From Isoetes taiwanensis (Eukaryota; Streptophyta; Lycopodiopsida; Isoetales; Isoetaceae), in assembly GCA_021234155.1 (NCBI GenBank), contig JAJEKV010000006.1:5615727-5679726 (forward strand): a DNA stretch of 64,000 bases. The letters run 5' to 3'. The notes under the pieces are model-generated. The model searched no databases. It was not told the origin of the DNA and was given only the letters and a program-made list of their open reading frames with translations. The position numbers and the translations under genes were made by a program. Each line of letters starts with the position of its first letter. The first letter of the stretch is position 1. Positions 12,285-23,811 of this stretch are shown in pieces.

Positions 12285-12570
12285 TATCATGGAATGGCTT
12301 TGTAGAAGCTTCTTGGATATATGGGGTATGATTCATTGCAATGATACTTGGAAAGAGAAGTTTCTCGAGCTACTGAAAATTGTAGAAATTGGTCTTATTC
12401 AATGTTCGAGTATGACTACTTATGAAAGAGGTTTTAGCTGCATGAAATGCAGTAAGAACAAGTTTAGAAATATGCTACAAAGAGTTGGCCTTGATGCATT
12501 GCTTCAGATCTCAATAGAGGCCCCTAAGTTAGGGGACTTTGAGTTTTCTGGAAGTATCAAATTGTAGGGG
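12285..12570 (+). pseudogene. hAT transposase C-terminal fragment
   Basis: The 92-codon frame contains LIQCSSMTTYERGFSCMKC and then a Leu-rich stretch (GLDALLQISIEAP) that match the C-terminal dimerisation region of hAT transposases, where ERGFS precedes a basic segment and a TLDALMRIS-like helix. The homologous part of the longer relic at 19.6-22.1 kb reads CKRGFSRINLLKNKFGNQL. No DDE or zinc-finger part is present. It lies between the two halves of a LINE-A fragment. Confidence 0.7.
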
Positions 12571-12659
12571 AATGGTGCAAAATATTGATAAATATCTATA
12601 GGATGTCCACTTGAAAAGCGCGAGAGGACATTTCAAGAAGCCAATATGCTTATTGAACA

Positions 12660-12840
12660 AGTGGGTGAAGATTTGTCATATTAATTCTTATCGTCATGCT
12701 GGAGTAATAAGTACGTAATGCTTCAGGCTCGTGTTCCAGGAGCATTTTCTTGTGCTTACACAGTTATATGAGATATATACATCTTGTAGTGTTTACATTT
12801 GATTAATAAACTTTTTTTCATCCTTAAAAAGAAATGAATA
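12660..12840 (+). mobile_element. LINE-A fragment, part 2 (3' UTR)
   Basis: The sequence around TTCTTATCGTCATGCTGGAG, the segment CAGTTATATGAGATATATAC and the end AATAAACTTTTTTTCATCC match the last part of LINE-A at 9.65-9.79 kb and, inverted, 19.05-19.23 kb. It continues the fragment that stops near 11.58 kb. Confidence 0.65.
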
Positions 12841-14880
12841 TTCACCGAAACAAGAACAAGAGGATGGACAAGATTAATTGTAACAACAAAGATTTGTACA
12901 AATTTGGAAAGAGAACATTTATAATACATATGACTTTGTTGTTGGAGAATCAAACACTGGTGATAAACAAAGCGCAAGCAATGCATTAGAAAACATAATC
13001 GTAACATCACTTGAAAACAATAATCTGACTAGTACAATGCATGTCAAGGGGTGCTATCCAAAGTTGACGCGACTAACATGGATGTTTCCCTTAGCTGATA
13101 GGTGTTACCTAATATATAGCTTACAAAGTTTCCCTGTGTAATGAATTTGACTTTATAAACTTAATGAAAAGTAACTCCTTGTGCTAGATATGGCCACTTT
13201 TACTTCATAACTTGATAAAGAGAAACTCGTTGTGGTAGACTATGACCATTGTCTCTTCATTCCTCGCATTATCAAATTTCAATGCTATTTAATTTGTCAA
13301 ACAACCTCTATTATGTCTTGAGATAAATATATCAATATGAATATGAGGGAACCCAAAAGACAGCAACTAATATGGCTAAGTAGCAACATGGTTTTCATCT
13401 CAACAATTGTTTATAGAGCTATATCATTCATTTCCAAATATACAATGACTCGAGCATAAAGTTATTGAAGTTAATGAACATCCCTTTTTTCTAGCGATTA
13501 TTTGTTAGTATATGTTCATCCAAGTCAATAACATCCTGCCAAAAGGATGATCAGTTTTTTTGCACCAGTGCCATCTTGAGCATTGTTCCTTAGTAAACAT
13601 TTCTTTTCAAAAAGATACATGTAGGTGGTTTCATCAAATGAAAAGTATCCAGACTACAATGTCAAAAACACTTTCATCATTATCTTTAACAAGAAAAGAT
13701 GGGTATATTCAGATATAGTTAAGAGCTAGCTGCAAGTTTGGGGGATAGATAGTAAAGAATGCAACAACTACTTCAGGAAGCCACAAAACCATTGAAGGTA
13801 TCTGAGTATTCATAGAAAACCACAAGAAGTATCATTCTCACATCCTATAATACCAAAGATTTTTTAAGCCACTTCCGAACACAAAGCCAAATAACTAAAG
13901 GGACAATATCCTGGGCATCCATATAGCTACAACGGGATGCAGTAAATCTGGACAGATTATTGGTGGTTTATTTGGACATGCTCAAATCACCCATTCCATA
14001 GCCATCCAAGGTTCCATCTGCCAGCAATGGGCGTCACAAGCATTAGGCATGGCCCATCCGATCGTTAACCATAAATTCAGGTACTTGTTCTGTACTCGAA
14101 TTTGTAAGCGGTACATTTGTATTAGAGACCATAGAACACCTTGTTAAGTGAAATTATTGGGTCCAAACCCCGTGATCATGAACTGCTTCAGTGGTCTCAA
14201 ATCCTGATCACATTCTTCATCATTGAATGAGGTTTCTATCGAACCCAGTGTCGTCGACCCCGCATCATGGAGGATTTTTTTTTAAGCGTCTGTTTTCTTA
14301 GAGTTAATTAAATCACATGAAGAACACTATTTTTGGTTTATGAATTTCAACCCAATGTCTTGCTTAATCCTCCCAGTGCATAAATTTCAGAGGCTCAAGA
14401 TCTTCAATACTCACCAGCTTCTGCCTCTTCTCTACGAGGAATTGGATTAGAAAATGGAGGAGCATTTGGAGCCTATTTCGATGTAAAATCTGTTGATGAA
14501 CATTTGGTGAATGGCAGTGTGCAATAGACCTAATTTGTGTACACATCCTACATTCCCAGCAATTTTATAGTTGAAAAGAAGAATTACACTGGCACAAATA
14601 TTAATTTCTATAAGAGGACTTCTAGTTACAGGAAATGAGGGAAACTAAAGAGAAAGGTTGAGAAAAATGCGCATTTGAGGAGTGCTATATGTTGAGTGTG
14701 CTATATTTATTCATTTTCAAAGTTTTAGGGTGTCTCTGATCTGAGTGCTCATATTCTCCAACTTTGACTACATTTCTGAGTGCTCATATTCTCCAACTTT
14801 GACTACATTCTGAAATTGCCATTGGCCTTGTAGCAATTGTTGTGCCTATGGACCAAAAGACCTTAGGAGACAAACTCAAA
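12840..14880. other. AT-rich spacer, no gene recognised
   Basis: Only short frames without family resemblance are present. A unit of about 36 bp (containing GAGTGCTCATATTCTCCAAC) is repeated twice in tandem at about 14738-14812. Nothing else is supported. Confidence 0.4.
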
Positions 14881-14999
14881 AGTTCTGACAAAACAAGGAA
14901 GGCTTTAGTGGCCCAAGCCAAGAAATTTGATCCATTTTACTCGAAGAGGGAAAGGGGTCCTATTACCAAGCATGGCTGCTTGTGCCACTTCCAAGATAA

Positions 15000-15260
15000 A
15001 CACTTATACTTACAAGAAACTTATCGCAGCGGCCAAGGCCACCGCGAACGTTTCTCTAGTTCCAACACGTTGAGGTTTGGCCCACTATTAACGTTCAACC
15101 TGTCAATGCAATGCATGCTTAATAATGGGTTTCTATTCACAAGGGTGCGAGACCACATGTGGTAGCATTTATGAATTGCCGAACAGGCGGGATTTGAACC
15201 CACATTGTTGCCTTGTGTCCTCTTGCCCATACGATAGATAGTTGCTGTGAGACGACCATG
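15000..15260 (-). mobile_element. tRNA-derived SINE, about 250 bp
   Basis: Read on the minus strand, the element starts with a tRNA-like head: a degenerate A box (TATGGGCAAGAGG) and a good B box (GTGGGTTCAAATCCCGC), in which the T-stem can pair over 5 bp. A non-tRNA body follows, containing CACATGTGGTCTCGCAC, then GGCCTTGGCCGCTGCGATAA near the 3' end. The body recurs at 44.66-44.77 kb (minus) and 58.02-58.13 kb (plus). The acceptor stem cannot form and the head is internally shortened, so this is not a functional tRNA gene. Confidence 0.65.
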
Positions 15261-15309
15261 AGATTCCCAATGCTGGTATCCCTTTCTCTCTTTTATCCTC
15301 TCCTTTTTA

Positions 15310-15610
15310 TCACCCGATGCTAGTCAGTGGGGTTTGAGCCTGGATGGGTGCTGCCCAGAACCAATGGCCTGACCACTAGGCTAACACCGCGGTTGCCATT
15401 ATCTCTTTCTCGCCATCCATTGCTAGTCAGTGGGTTTTGAGCCTGGATGGGTGATACCCAGAACCAATGGCCTGACCACTAGGCTAACAACGCGATGGAC
15501 CTTTTTGTTTATTTAGCTGCACCCGATGATGGGCAGTGGGCTTTGAGCCTGGACGGGGGTTTCCCATAACCATTAGCTTAACCACTTGGCCGTCAACGCG
15601 GTGAGCATCT
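15310..15610 (-). repeat. Three tandem tRNA-like heads (SINE-type)
   Basis: Three units lie in a row on the minus strand, at about 15315-15400, 15415-15495 and 15525-15605. Each starts near CGCGTTG or CGCGGTG, then has an A box (TAGCCTAGTGG in two copies, CGGCCAAGTGGTTAAG in the third) and, about 45 bases later, a B-box-like CAGGCTCAAA. The first two units are nearly identical; the third is more diverged and looks most like a Ser or Leu tRNA with a long variable arm. None has an intact acceptor stem. I read them as Pol III promoter-bearing SINE heads or tRNA-derived satellite units. Confidence 0.7.
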
Positions 15611-15929
15611 TTTTATCTCTGTCTCATTTGTTTAATGTAATTTATTTGTTTAATGTTTCTAGTTTGATTTGTTGAAGAATAGATGTGGAGAACCTCATGG
15701 TAATCAAACAGCATGCCATCTATCGTATGGGCCAGAAAGGGAATGGGATGAGAGATATAGAGCACGCACCTTGTTTGAAGTATGCATGGAATGGAAGTGG
15801 ATCTGCCGGGTTGTCTCATCATCGCTCGCATGGCCACATTGATCCACAGAAATGCCTTGTGGACTGCAATGGTGCCGGAGTTTTGTATGCAGGGGCAAGC
15901 ACAGGTCTGGCTATGGCGGACGTCGGAAT

Positions 15930-16060
15930 AATGGCCGCAATAAATGCAAAGTGTATTAATGGCCGCAATAAATACAAAGTGCACACATGTCTCATCAAGT
16001 TATTAGAGTGTATTAATGGCCGCAATAAATGCAAAGTGCACACATGTCGTGCTTTGATAA
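15930..16060. repeat. Short direct repeats (GGCCGCAATAAA units)
   Basis: The motif AATGGCCGCAATAAATGCAA and its continuation AAGTG occurs three times between 15931 and 16040, twice followed by CACACATGTC. An open frame (15685-16113) runs through the repeats on the plus strand but has no recognised domain, so I do not call it a gene. Confidence 0.7.
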
Positions 16061-16199
16061 TTTTTAAGGAATGTGGGTGCAAACTTGCTCATTCTTTGCT
16101 CAAGAAACCTTAGATGGATTGATTGAGCAAGGGGAGTCACGTGGCTGTGGCTCCTCCTCAATAAATATTAACTAGGAAAATACAAAAAATGTTCCTCAA

Positions 16200-17250
16200 A
16201 AATATTTTTCGACACTTGGCGTGCATGCACTGGAGCATCAAAGAATCTCGAAGAATAGAATCAAAGTGTATGCATTATATATGGTTTGAAAGCCCGAGTG
16301 CATGAAGATGATATCTTATGAGATGGAGCATGTTGATTCTCAAGGGCAAGTTTGCCATAGCACATAAGATCCTAGTTGTGAGAAGATTAAAGTTAAGTTT
16401 GTCCCCTGGTTATCTAAAGAAAGGAAGCTTTGGGCTAGGAATTTGCTACATGTATCAAAATCACACTTTCTAACAGATCATAACAAAGCGCGAAGAAGAT
16501 TGGATTTTGAGGAGCAGACTGATCACTCAAGAGAAAGATAGGGACCAAATTATTGACATGGATGATCTCTATGGCAAATAAGCAGAAGAAATCCGTTCGT
16601 GGCTCATTGCTACGAGGGAGAACATCCATAAGTAGACCCCACTTTGGCTCCTTCTTGCTTCATTGTGGATGATGCAAAGGCTGAAATTAAGACATTGAGG
16701 CATGTTTGTCCCATGTCAGCTATCTAATTGTGCTTGTGGCATGTTAGAAGGAACTGGTTGACGATGTTAGTAAAGCGAGTGAAGGACAAGAAGCTCAGGG
16801 CAGAGATGTTTAGGGAGTTGGGCTACATTATATATACGGTACTCATGTTGAGAGTGATGGTAAACTTCGAGAGGCATACTTGGAATCATGAGGTTTGAGA
16901 CTCTTGGATGAGTTCAAGGAAAAACATAAAAGATACAAGAAGGTTGTGTCATACATGGATAACATGTGGACAAAAAAAATCTCACGTTTGGCATAGAGGC
17001 CAGCCTGGGACATATCAGGCAAACCATATCAAGTAGTCCTAAGAATTCTTGCTTAGAGAGCTTGGTGACATATACAAGGTTTATCTATAGTTGTAGTTGA
17101 CCATGCATCTTGTATGTCCATGCAATACCTACGCCATTCATAGAGGCCATAAGCAGAAGAAAAGAGTGGTTGGAGAGACAGTCTTTGCACGTGAATGTGA
17201 AGGCAATCTTGGAGAGTGATATTTGATTTGCAAGTTGTTATGTTTGCTTC
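16200..17250 (+). pseudogene. MULE (Mutator-like) transposase relic
   Basis: Across several frames the plus strand encodes FIVDDAKAEIKTLRHV, a stop, then LCLWHVRRNW if one frame step is allowed, followed by VKRVKDKKLRAEMFRELGY and later FKEKHKRYKKVVSYMDN. This is the MULE transposase core, in which an Asp lies before the CxxH-type motif (here CLWH). In MULEs the domain carries the catalytic DDE residues and is usually followed by a SWIM zinc finger; I do not see the latter. Stop codons and frame changes rule out function. No terminal inverted repeats were found at its edges. Confidence 0.65.
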
Positions 17251-17699
17251 TACTTTGAAATTTTTTCTATGTTTGCTATCTATTCATTTGCTATGTGCCG
17301 CTCACCCCCCCCCCCTTCTTTTTAATTAGTTATCCCTATGGAATGTTGACCATTAATTGGCACGCTGTAGGGTGCACCCCCAAGGCATTGAGTGGGGAAG
17401 GTAAAACATGGGACATATAGGGCATTATTGTGCTTATATAAAGTTGACAAGAATTTAGACATTTCCAAAAAACACAACTAAAGTTTTTGTTGCATAATGT
17501 AAAACATTTTTTAGGGTAAAGTCTTGTCCATCTGTTAAATCTAATGTTGATCCTACCGGACTCACGACCTGGGTGAATCCGAGAGCAGAGAACAGTCAGT
17601 TCGGCTCCAGGTAAGCATGGTGTTCTCTAACAGAATAAGTCGGTAATAAGGGCCGTTGCATACAGGATCTGAATATGGCTAAATTTATAGTAGTATGGT

Positions 17700-18125
17700 G
17701 GAAATGAACTGTGGCATTCATAGATCCGTGGAGTGAGAGATTGAACACCTCTGTTCCATGGGGTCCTCTGCTTAAGATGGGTAGGAAGGAAGGTGACATC
17801 AATAAGGCCAACAAGCTTAGAATTGGAGAAGAAATGCAAAAGTCTGCAAAGAAAAAGAAGATGTTTTACTATCACAAGCCTGTTAAGGTGAAGTGTTTGA
17901 GTGTAGAAGGGGATGCCACCACAAATATTGCTACTGTGGATCTATCTAAGGATGATTTAACGGCATAATCTCTGGTGGGCATAAGAAAAATGAAGCTAGC
18001 AGCAAACAGCACGTTGTTGTTAATATGGATGAGCATTCTGGAGAATCAGCCTTGGTTAAGGCCACAAATGCAGATCTGGAGATCAACAAAGCTGAAAATC
18101 GACCACCTCAGGTTTCTTATATGCA
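17700..18125 (+). pseudogene. Possible exon or gene fragment of unknown type
   Basis: An open piece (17711-17968) rich in Lys, including MGRKEGDINKANKLRIGEEM, is continued in a shifted frame by a polar stretch (SGGHKKNEASSKQHVVVNMD and on) that runs into a possible splice donor near 18110 (CCTCAG then GTTTCT). The composition looks coding but I recognise no family. It could be an exon of an unrecognised gene or a decayed copy. Confidence 0.25.
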
Positions 18126-18129
18126 TGAT

Positions 18130-19045
18130 TATTAAAATAGGTTGTATAATACCAAGAAAATGCTGGGTAGTTGCTGGATTTATCTCATAAATTGATACCC
18201 ATTGTAGATTTACTTGCACTATGATGTTTCATTAACTATAATTTGCTAACCAAAATGCAGGCCAGAAATGAATCCTTAGAAATATTTGGATTTTTAGCTT
18301 ACTTGCTAGTGCTTCCATAGTTACCCTATTTAGGCTAATTTTTGGATTGGTTTGCTGCAGGCAACTTGATCCTTTACTCTTGGTTATTTGGGATTCTAGG
18401 CATATATATGAAGGATATTTGCTCAACTCTACCTTAGCATGATCTTGGAGCCTGTCTGTGATTATATGAGGCTAAAGAACTTTGTTTATTCTGTTTTTCA
18501 ATTTTTTGTATGGGTCTGCTACATTCTTGGTATAAAGATATGAGCAGAATAATATTGTGGTATATCTTGATCTAATGGATAATGTGTTTAAGTGCTTGAA
18601 CAGAAACATTACTGAGATCAAGTGCTTAGATCTACTTTTTATTGCTAGAAGTATCATGTTAACACTGATTTTATACTAGCATATGATATTTGATGCTTGT
18701 CATTAACTCATGAATGAATATTCTTGTGCTTGATATATGTACTGGGAATGTCAAAAGTAATCTGAGACCAAGGGTGTCTTGTGTTAGTTAAAAATGCAAA
18801 CAGTAAAGGATGAGAATGTATTTCTGTAGAAAATCTTGCTATCTGTGTATCTATGTGAAAACGTTTTAAATTTCCTAGAATTTATGCCTAGGGCTCTTTG
18901 TATGCCCATCAAAGAATCTTAGGGCTGCTAATTGTATCATATGGTCTTGGATGACTAGGGTCTTAAAGGTCTTTTGAAGATGTAAATGGTTTTTTTACTT
19001 GTTTTACTCAGTTTCTTGGTTATACTAGGGATGTAAATTCTGATG
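18130..19045. other. AT-rich spacer, no gene recognised
   Basis: There are only short frames without family resemblance. The stretch could be an intron if the fragment before it is an exon, but I cannot find a partner exon. Confidence 0.35.
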
Positions 19046-19049
19046 ATTA

Positions 19050-19640
19050 TAATACAGGTGTAGATATATATATTTTTTTTTCTTTTTTTTTTTTGGAAGG
19101 ATGGAAGAGAAAAAGTTTATTAATCAGATAACAAGTACAAAATTTACATGTCTCATCTAACTGTGAAGCACAAAAAGATGCCACAGGAGCACGATCCTGG
19201 AGCACAATGTACTTACTCCAGAATATGAGACTAACGATAAGAATCAATTCGAAGATACTGAATCCAGATGTGTTCCATCATTTCTGATTCAAGGGAGGAA
19301 CACTCGTAGACTGTCAATATCTTTTTCTGGGCCACCGTAATAACACTGCGTGCAGATGATTTAATGCCCTGAAAGATGTGGTGTCTGTGACGCTTAGGAC
19401 GCCAAGGATGCATCGACAGTCCAGTGTACTGTTAAACAAACCTTGTAGCCAGGACCATGCTGGTTGAACCTCAGGACAATCAAAGAGACAATGCTCAAGA
19501 GTTTCAACGTCTGAAAGACAGGGCGGGCATACTGCAGATATGCGAGGATCATAGCGATGTCAGAAGGCATTAACTCGCAGGCACCTGTGGATAACCTGCC
19601 ACCATAGTATAGAGACTTTAGGGTGGAGCAACCTATCCCA
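19050..19640 (-). mobile_element. LINE-A 3' fragment, minus strand
   Basis: The minus strand gives the LINE-A protein end (SLESEMMEHIWIQYLRIDSY) and, upstream, YYGGRLSTGACELMPSDIA, the segment before the zf-RVT Cys residues. The 3' UTR is at 19050-19230 and is followed by a T run on the plus strand, that is, the A tail. It abuts the C-terminus of the hAT relic; one frame (19394-19837) even reads through from hAT into LINE-A. Confidence 0.7.
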
Positions 19641-22125
19641 AAGCCATCGCAAGCCCAAACTGACTGGATCTTCTCAAGATGAGCAGTAAAGTTAAAGCCC
19701 ATATCAGGTCCCTCCAATGAGATGCGAACAAGTGCATCAAGAGTGTCCGTGTTGAGCTGGTTACCAAACTTATTCTTCAGTAAGTTAATTCTGCTGAAAC
19801 CGCGCTTACAACTCGTAGTGCTACAACATTGCACCATGCCAATAAAAGCAACTCGTAACAGGTTTGGAAATTTCTCTACCCAATTTGAATGAGCACTTAT
19901 AATACTTCACATGTCAAGGAAAGTGCGACCTCTGCACTCTTCACAAGCAAGAATCTTCCACCTTTGGAACTCCTCCATAAATGTAGAACTGTCCACAATT
20001 CCTCTCACCATAATTCCATCTACTTCTTGGTGCATTGCATAGAACTCCGCCAACTCTTTTGCTTCAGATAACCCATATTGCTTCACTTGCTTAAAAGATG
20101 ATGGCAAGTTAATAGGAGCTAAAACTTGCATATTTGAAAGTATATCTGTCACTCCAGACTCCTCCATCCGCTTCCTAATCCCTTCAATAAGACTTGTTGC
20201 AAAAGATTCTTGGAACCTAAGGCCTTCCTCCAAATCTGAACCATCAAGCGACCTTATCAATTCCACATATTGCCTTTGACGAAGCCCTCAATTCATGAAG
20301 AAGACCATTCTTTCGTCCTCCATCTGGTATCAACGGGTATGATCTGCTATCAAGAAGAAAGCTATTCAAGTCAATCTCACTACAAAGATAATGTTGTTGA
20401 ATGCTAGCTATTGTCTCTTTGCATAAAGGCCCCACAAGAGTGATGTCCACTACTTTGGCTTGAAATTGACAGCTTAACTCATTCATTAGACTGAAAATGT
20501 CACCAAGAAAATTTAGAACATAGATATTCTTGAAGTCCCAAAGCTGATCATACAACCTATTTTTTTTTTTTTTTCCTGCTTAAACAATTTCAAAACAGGC
20601 TCTAAACACTCACAAAGTTTTGCTATTGCACCTTGACGACTTAACCACCTGGTATCTTGTATCCGCTGCAATCTTAACTCCCTATAATCCAATTCACGCA
20701 CAGAAAAAAACAATGGGACTATGATCCCATATTGTCCTGTTTGAGCTATCAGAAAAAAAGGATGCTACTTTGTTCACCAATTTATCTATTTCCAAGAAAA
20801 TATCCCTGCACAAATCATCCTTAAAAGCATCTTCAACACATAAGTTTGCACGATGATCAGCACAATGGATTGAGGACATGAAAGGATTAAGAGCCTTCAA
20901 ACGAACTCCAACTCCACTTCTACTCTCGGCCATTGTGTTATAACCATCTGACCCGAAACCCACAAAACATTGCATGTCTAGACCCCACCCTTTCAAAATG
21001 CTTATAATGCAACTAAAAATACTAGCTGAATCAGAAGAATCAATACCAACAATGCCCATATAACTCTGGTCTTCACAGAGCTATCCAAGATATAAGTGAC
21101 ATAGAAAATGAGGTGCTTTTTTACACTGCAAACACAAATTAAAACAAGGTAAGAGCCTCATAAAAGAAAAAGAAATAGAAAAGAAAATATAACTTATATC
21201 CGTGGATCCATCAACCATAATTCCAAAAGATGGGCTTTCTCTAACCTTCTCAAGGATGCTCTCCATAAGCACCTGACATAAGTATCTAAATTTTTATATA
21301 GATATAATCAAATTTATCTAGTCCCTAAAGTAACCAAGATACTAACCTCATTAATCGATGAGATAAAACGGCCACAAGCTTTATCATCATTGTACAATTG
21401 TGGCAAAGTAAGCCCATTAAGTCTCTGCAATTCGATTATCTCTGAAAATCGTCTTAAAGGAGCAAAACCTTTTGCAATATAATAAAATGCTCGCATTAAT
21501 GCAATCACACCTAAAGTGTGCATGATCATTAGAATAAACTATTACAAGAATAAGAAAAAGGACTAGATTGTTCAAAATTCAAATGATTTGAATAATCATT
21601 AGAATAAGAATAATAAACCATAATAAACCATGCTTACCTTGTTCAGCTTCCTCTCGATGGTTTGTCGCTGCAACCTCAATAGATTTTTGCTTTCCATTCC
21701 TAACTTCATCAAGGTAGAATGACTCTTTGTGCTCCTCTGAAGATGCATGAGCATGAAAACTAGATGTTTTGAAATTCGTCGAGCCAAATCGAGCAAACGC
21801 ATTCCTTGCTCTACGATTTGCTTTACAAAGAGTACAAAAGATCAACTCCTTCTCTTCATCATGCTCCAACCAATTCCATGTCAACTCCCAATGTTCTTTC
21901 CATTGGTCTCCCTGCTTTTTACTAGTTCCTGCGTGTTCAACCTGTGTATTCTCTACATGATCTGCCTGCTGCGTGTTTACATGCTCTTCTTTATTAATTC
22001 TCCGATTCAAGGTGGATTGTCTCCCAGCATGAATTTCTGTGGCCATGCAACGTTTCTTTGCTACTGGAATCTTTGGCATATTGACAGGAAGAACAAGAAA
22101 ATTTTCTATCTGGTGTGCTATTAAT
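19640..22125 (-). pseudogene. hAT-type transposase gene relic (ZNF862/KIAA1586-like)
   Basis: Minus-strand pieces in the right order rebuild most of a hAT protein of the type with an N-terminal TTF/BED-like zinc finger. First come residues with FCTLCKANRRARNAF and a later His pair (about 21.75-21.9 kb). The next piece contains AFYYIAKGFAPLRRFSEI (21.3-21.5 kb), then FGIMVDGSTDIS (21.2 kb), where the first Asp of the hAT triad sits. Next is CFVGFGSDGYNTMAESRSGV with SIHCADHRANL (20.8-21.0 kb), then RWLSRQGAI (20.65 kb) and finally the C-terminal CKRGFSRINLLKNKFGNQL. Two intron-like gaps with GT and AG ends are visible near 21.27-21.35 and 21.12-21.19 kb. Frameshifts near 21.05 and an A run near 20.57 break the frame. 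Confidence 0.75.
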
Positions 22126-22501
22126 TGGATAGTGTTCTGGTTCAATTAAAATAATGTCTGTACAAGAATGCAATTGACAAAAAACTAACCTTGATATGTG
22201 AATGCCGAATCAGTTAAGGACTGATGAAACTGGAATGACAAAAGCAGAATCAGTTAAGGACTGATGAAACCGGAATCAAAACTTAGAAAGGCCATCGATC
22301 GAAGGCTGAAGAATCGAAGGATTGAATCAAAGGCCATCGGTTCAATTTGGCGCTGAAATTTTCAGTTCCGATCCGCATCCAATTTTGGCGGCCGAATCCA
22401 GTTCTACGATTGGCATAAGCGAACTGTCCGCCAATGAATCTGAGATGTTTTTTTTTTTAATGTTTATGAGATGTTTTTTTTTTTAAATGAATCTGAGATG
22501 T

Positions 22502-22532
<31 letters not shown>

Positions 22533-23810
22533 CTTTTTTACTTTTTCGTCCACCTTTTCTTGATTAATAATTATTAGAGGTTAGGTAGCAATAATAATTA
22601 TTAGAGGTAGATTAGACTTAGGTTAATTTGATATATATTAGAGTTGTGCAATTGTTTTTGAATGTCTGATTTTATTGTGGAATTCCAAAAATGGCGTGGT
22701 CGTCCATTTTTTGTGACCTCTGTGTTCTGGTTTTTCCCTAACCTTACAGTTGGTGAGGGCCTGGCAGGGGCCGAGTTCTTAGGCGATCTTGGGCGATAGA
22801 GGGATGGCCGCTGTGCGGTCGGCCAGCGCGTAGAGATCTGCAGGTGATCTGCAGATGGTTTCCGGATTTGGTGCAGCAGGATGGCAACTTCGGATTTGCA
22901 GATGGGTGCTTCTGGGGGGCCTAGATTAGGGAAGAGAGCTATGAGTTAAGCGTTGACGAATCTGAAGCTTCAACGCCATAGCAGAATACCTCACCGCCAT
23001 TTTTCAGATTGGAACTGCATTCTTCTGTATCCAGCATGGCCATAAACCCTGCCTGGCCATAAACCCTGCCGGATCTCACCAGCTTTTCGCCTCCTCTGTA
23101 CCAGCGGCAGCCCTCTTCTTGCTTCTTACTTCTTGCCCTCTTGGCTCTGTTCTGCAAAAAGCATGCCTTCGCTATGCAAAAATGGGTAGCATGTTTTTAT
23201 TTGATCGATTTTTAGAGGGTTGCATTCTTGCTGTTGGAGGCCAGCAGGCATGGCAGGCCTCTGCGTCTCTCGGCATGAATCTGGAGCATGAGTCTCGGCA
23301 TGAATCTCTGTGCTGGCTGGAGCATGAAGCTCCTTCTGATTTGGGTTTGGGTTTTGCCACGTGTACGGTGTGCAATCCCATGTGTATCACACTATTGACA
23401 GAGATCAGGCATCCAACGACTGAGAACTTTTTGAATTCTTTTTTTGTAACCCATTAGAGTTAAGGACCCATTAGAGTTAGTGGTACGAGATAATATATAC
23501 GCCATAAGGAAATAAAATATATACAAACTACCCTTATAAAAAAAATCCTATAACTTTTTTTTTTAACCGGAAAAAATCCTACACATATAAATATGAATCG
23601 GATAAATCCTTATCCACCGTTTTTTTTATCGGCGTATATCTTGCTATATTTTCAGTGAACCGGAAAATCATTTTTTGGACCGGAAATTCTGTGAAGCGCC
23701 TAGGACTTTGCCACAAGTAGCTGGTTAATCTGGCCATCCGATATCAGCCAAGTAGTTAATGAGGCCAGAAAATTGGTTAATGTGATAAAAAACCAGGCTT
23801 TAAACTGCGT
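22126..23810. other. Spacer with T-rich tracts, no gene recognised
   Basis: A 40-bp unit with GAATCAGTTAAGGACTGATG is tandemly duplicated at about 22207-22286. Three T-rich tracts preceded by GAGATGTTTT occur at 22440-22530. An 18-bp unit (CTGGCCATAAACCCTGCC) is doubled at about 23036-23071. Short frames in 22.9-23.5 kb carry no recognisable domain. Confidence 0.45.
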
Positions 23811-23811
23811 G

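Noticed and set aside
15175-15250. A tRNA gene on the minus strand
   Set aside because: The T arm is good, but the acceptor stem cannot pair and the region between A and B boxes is too short. It is a SINE head.
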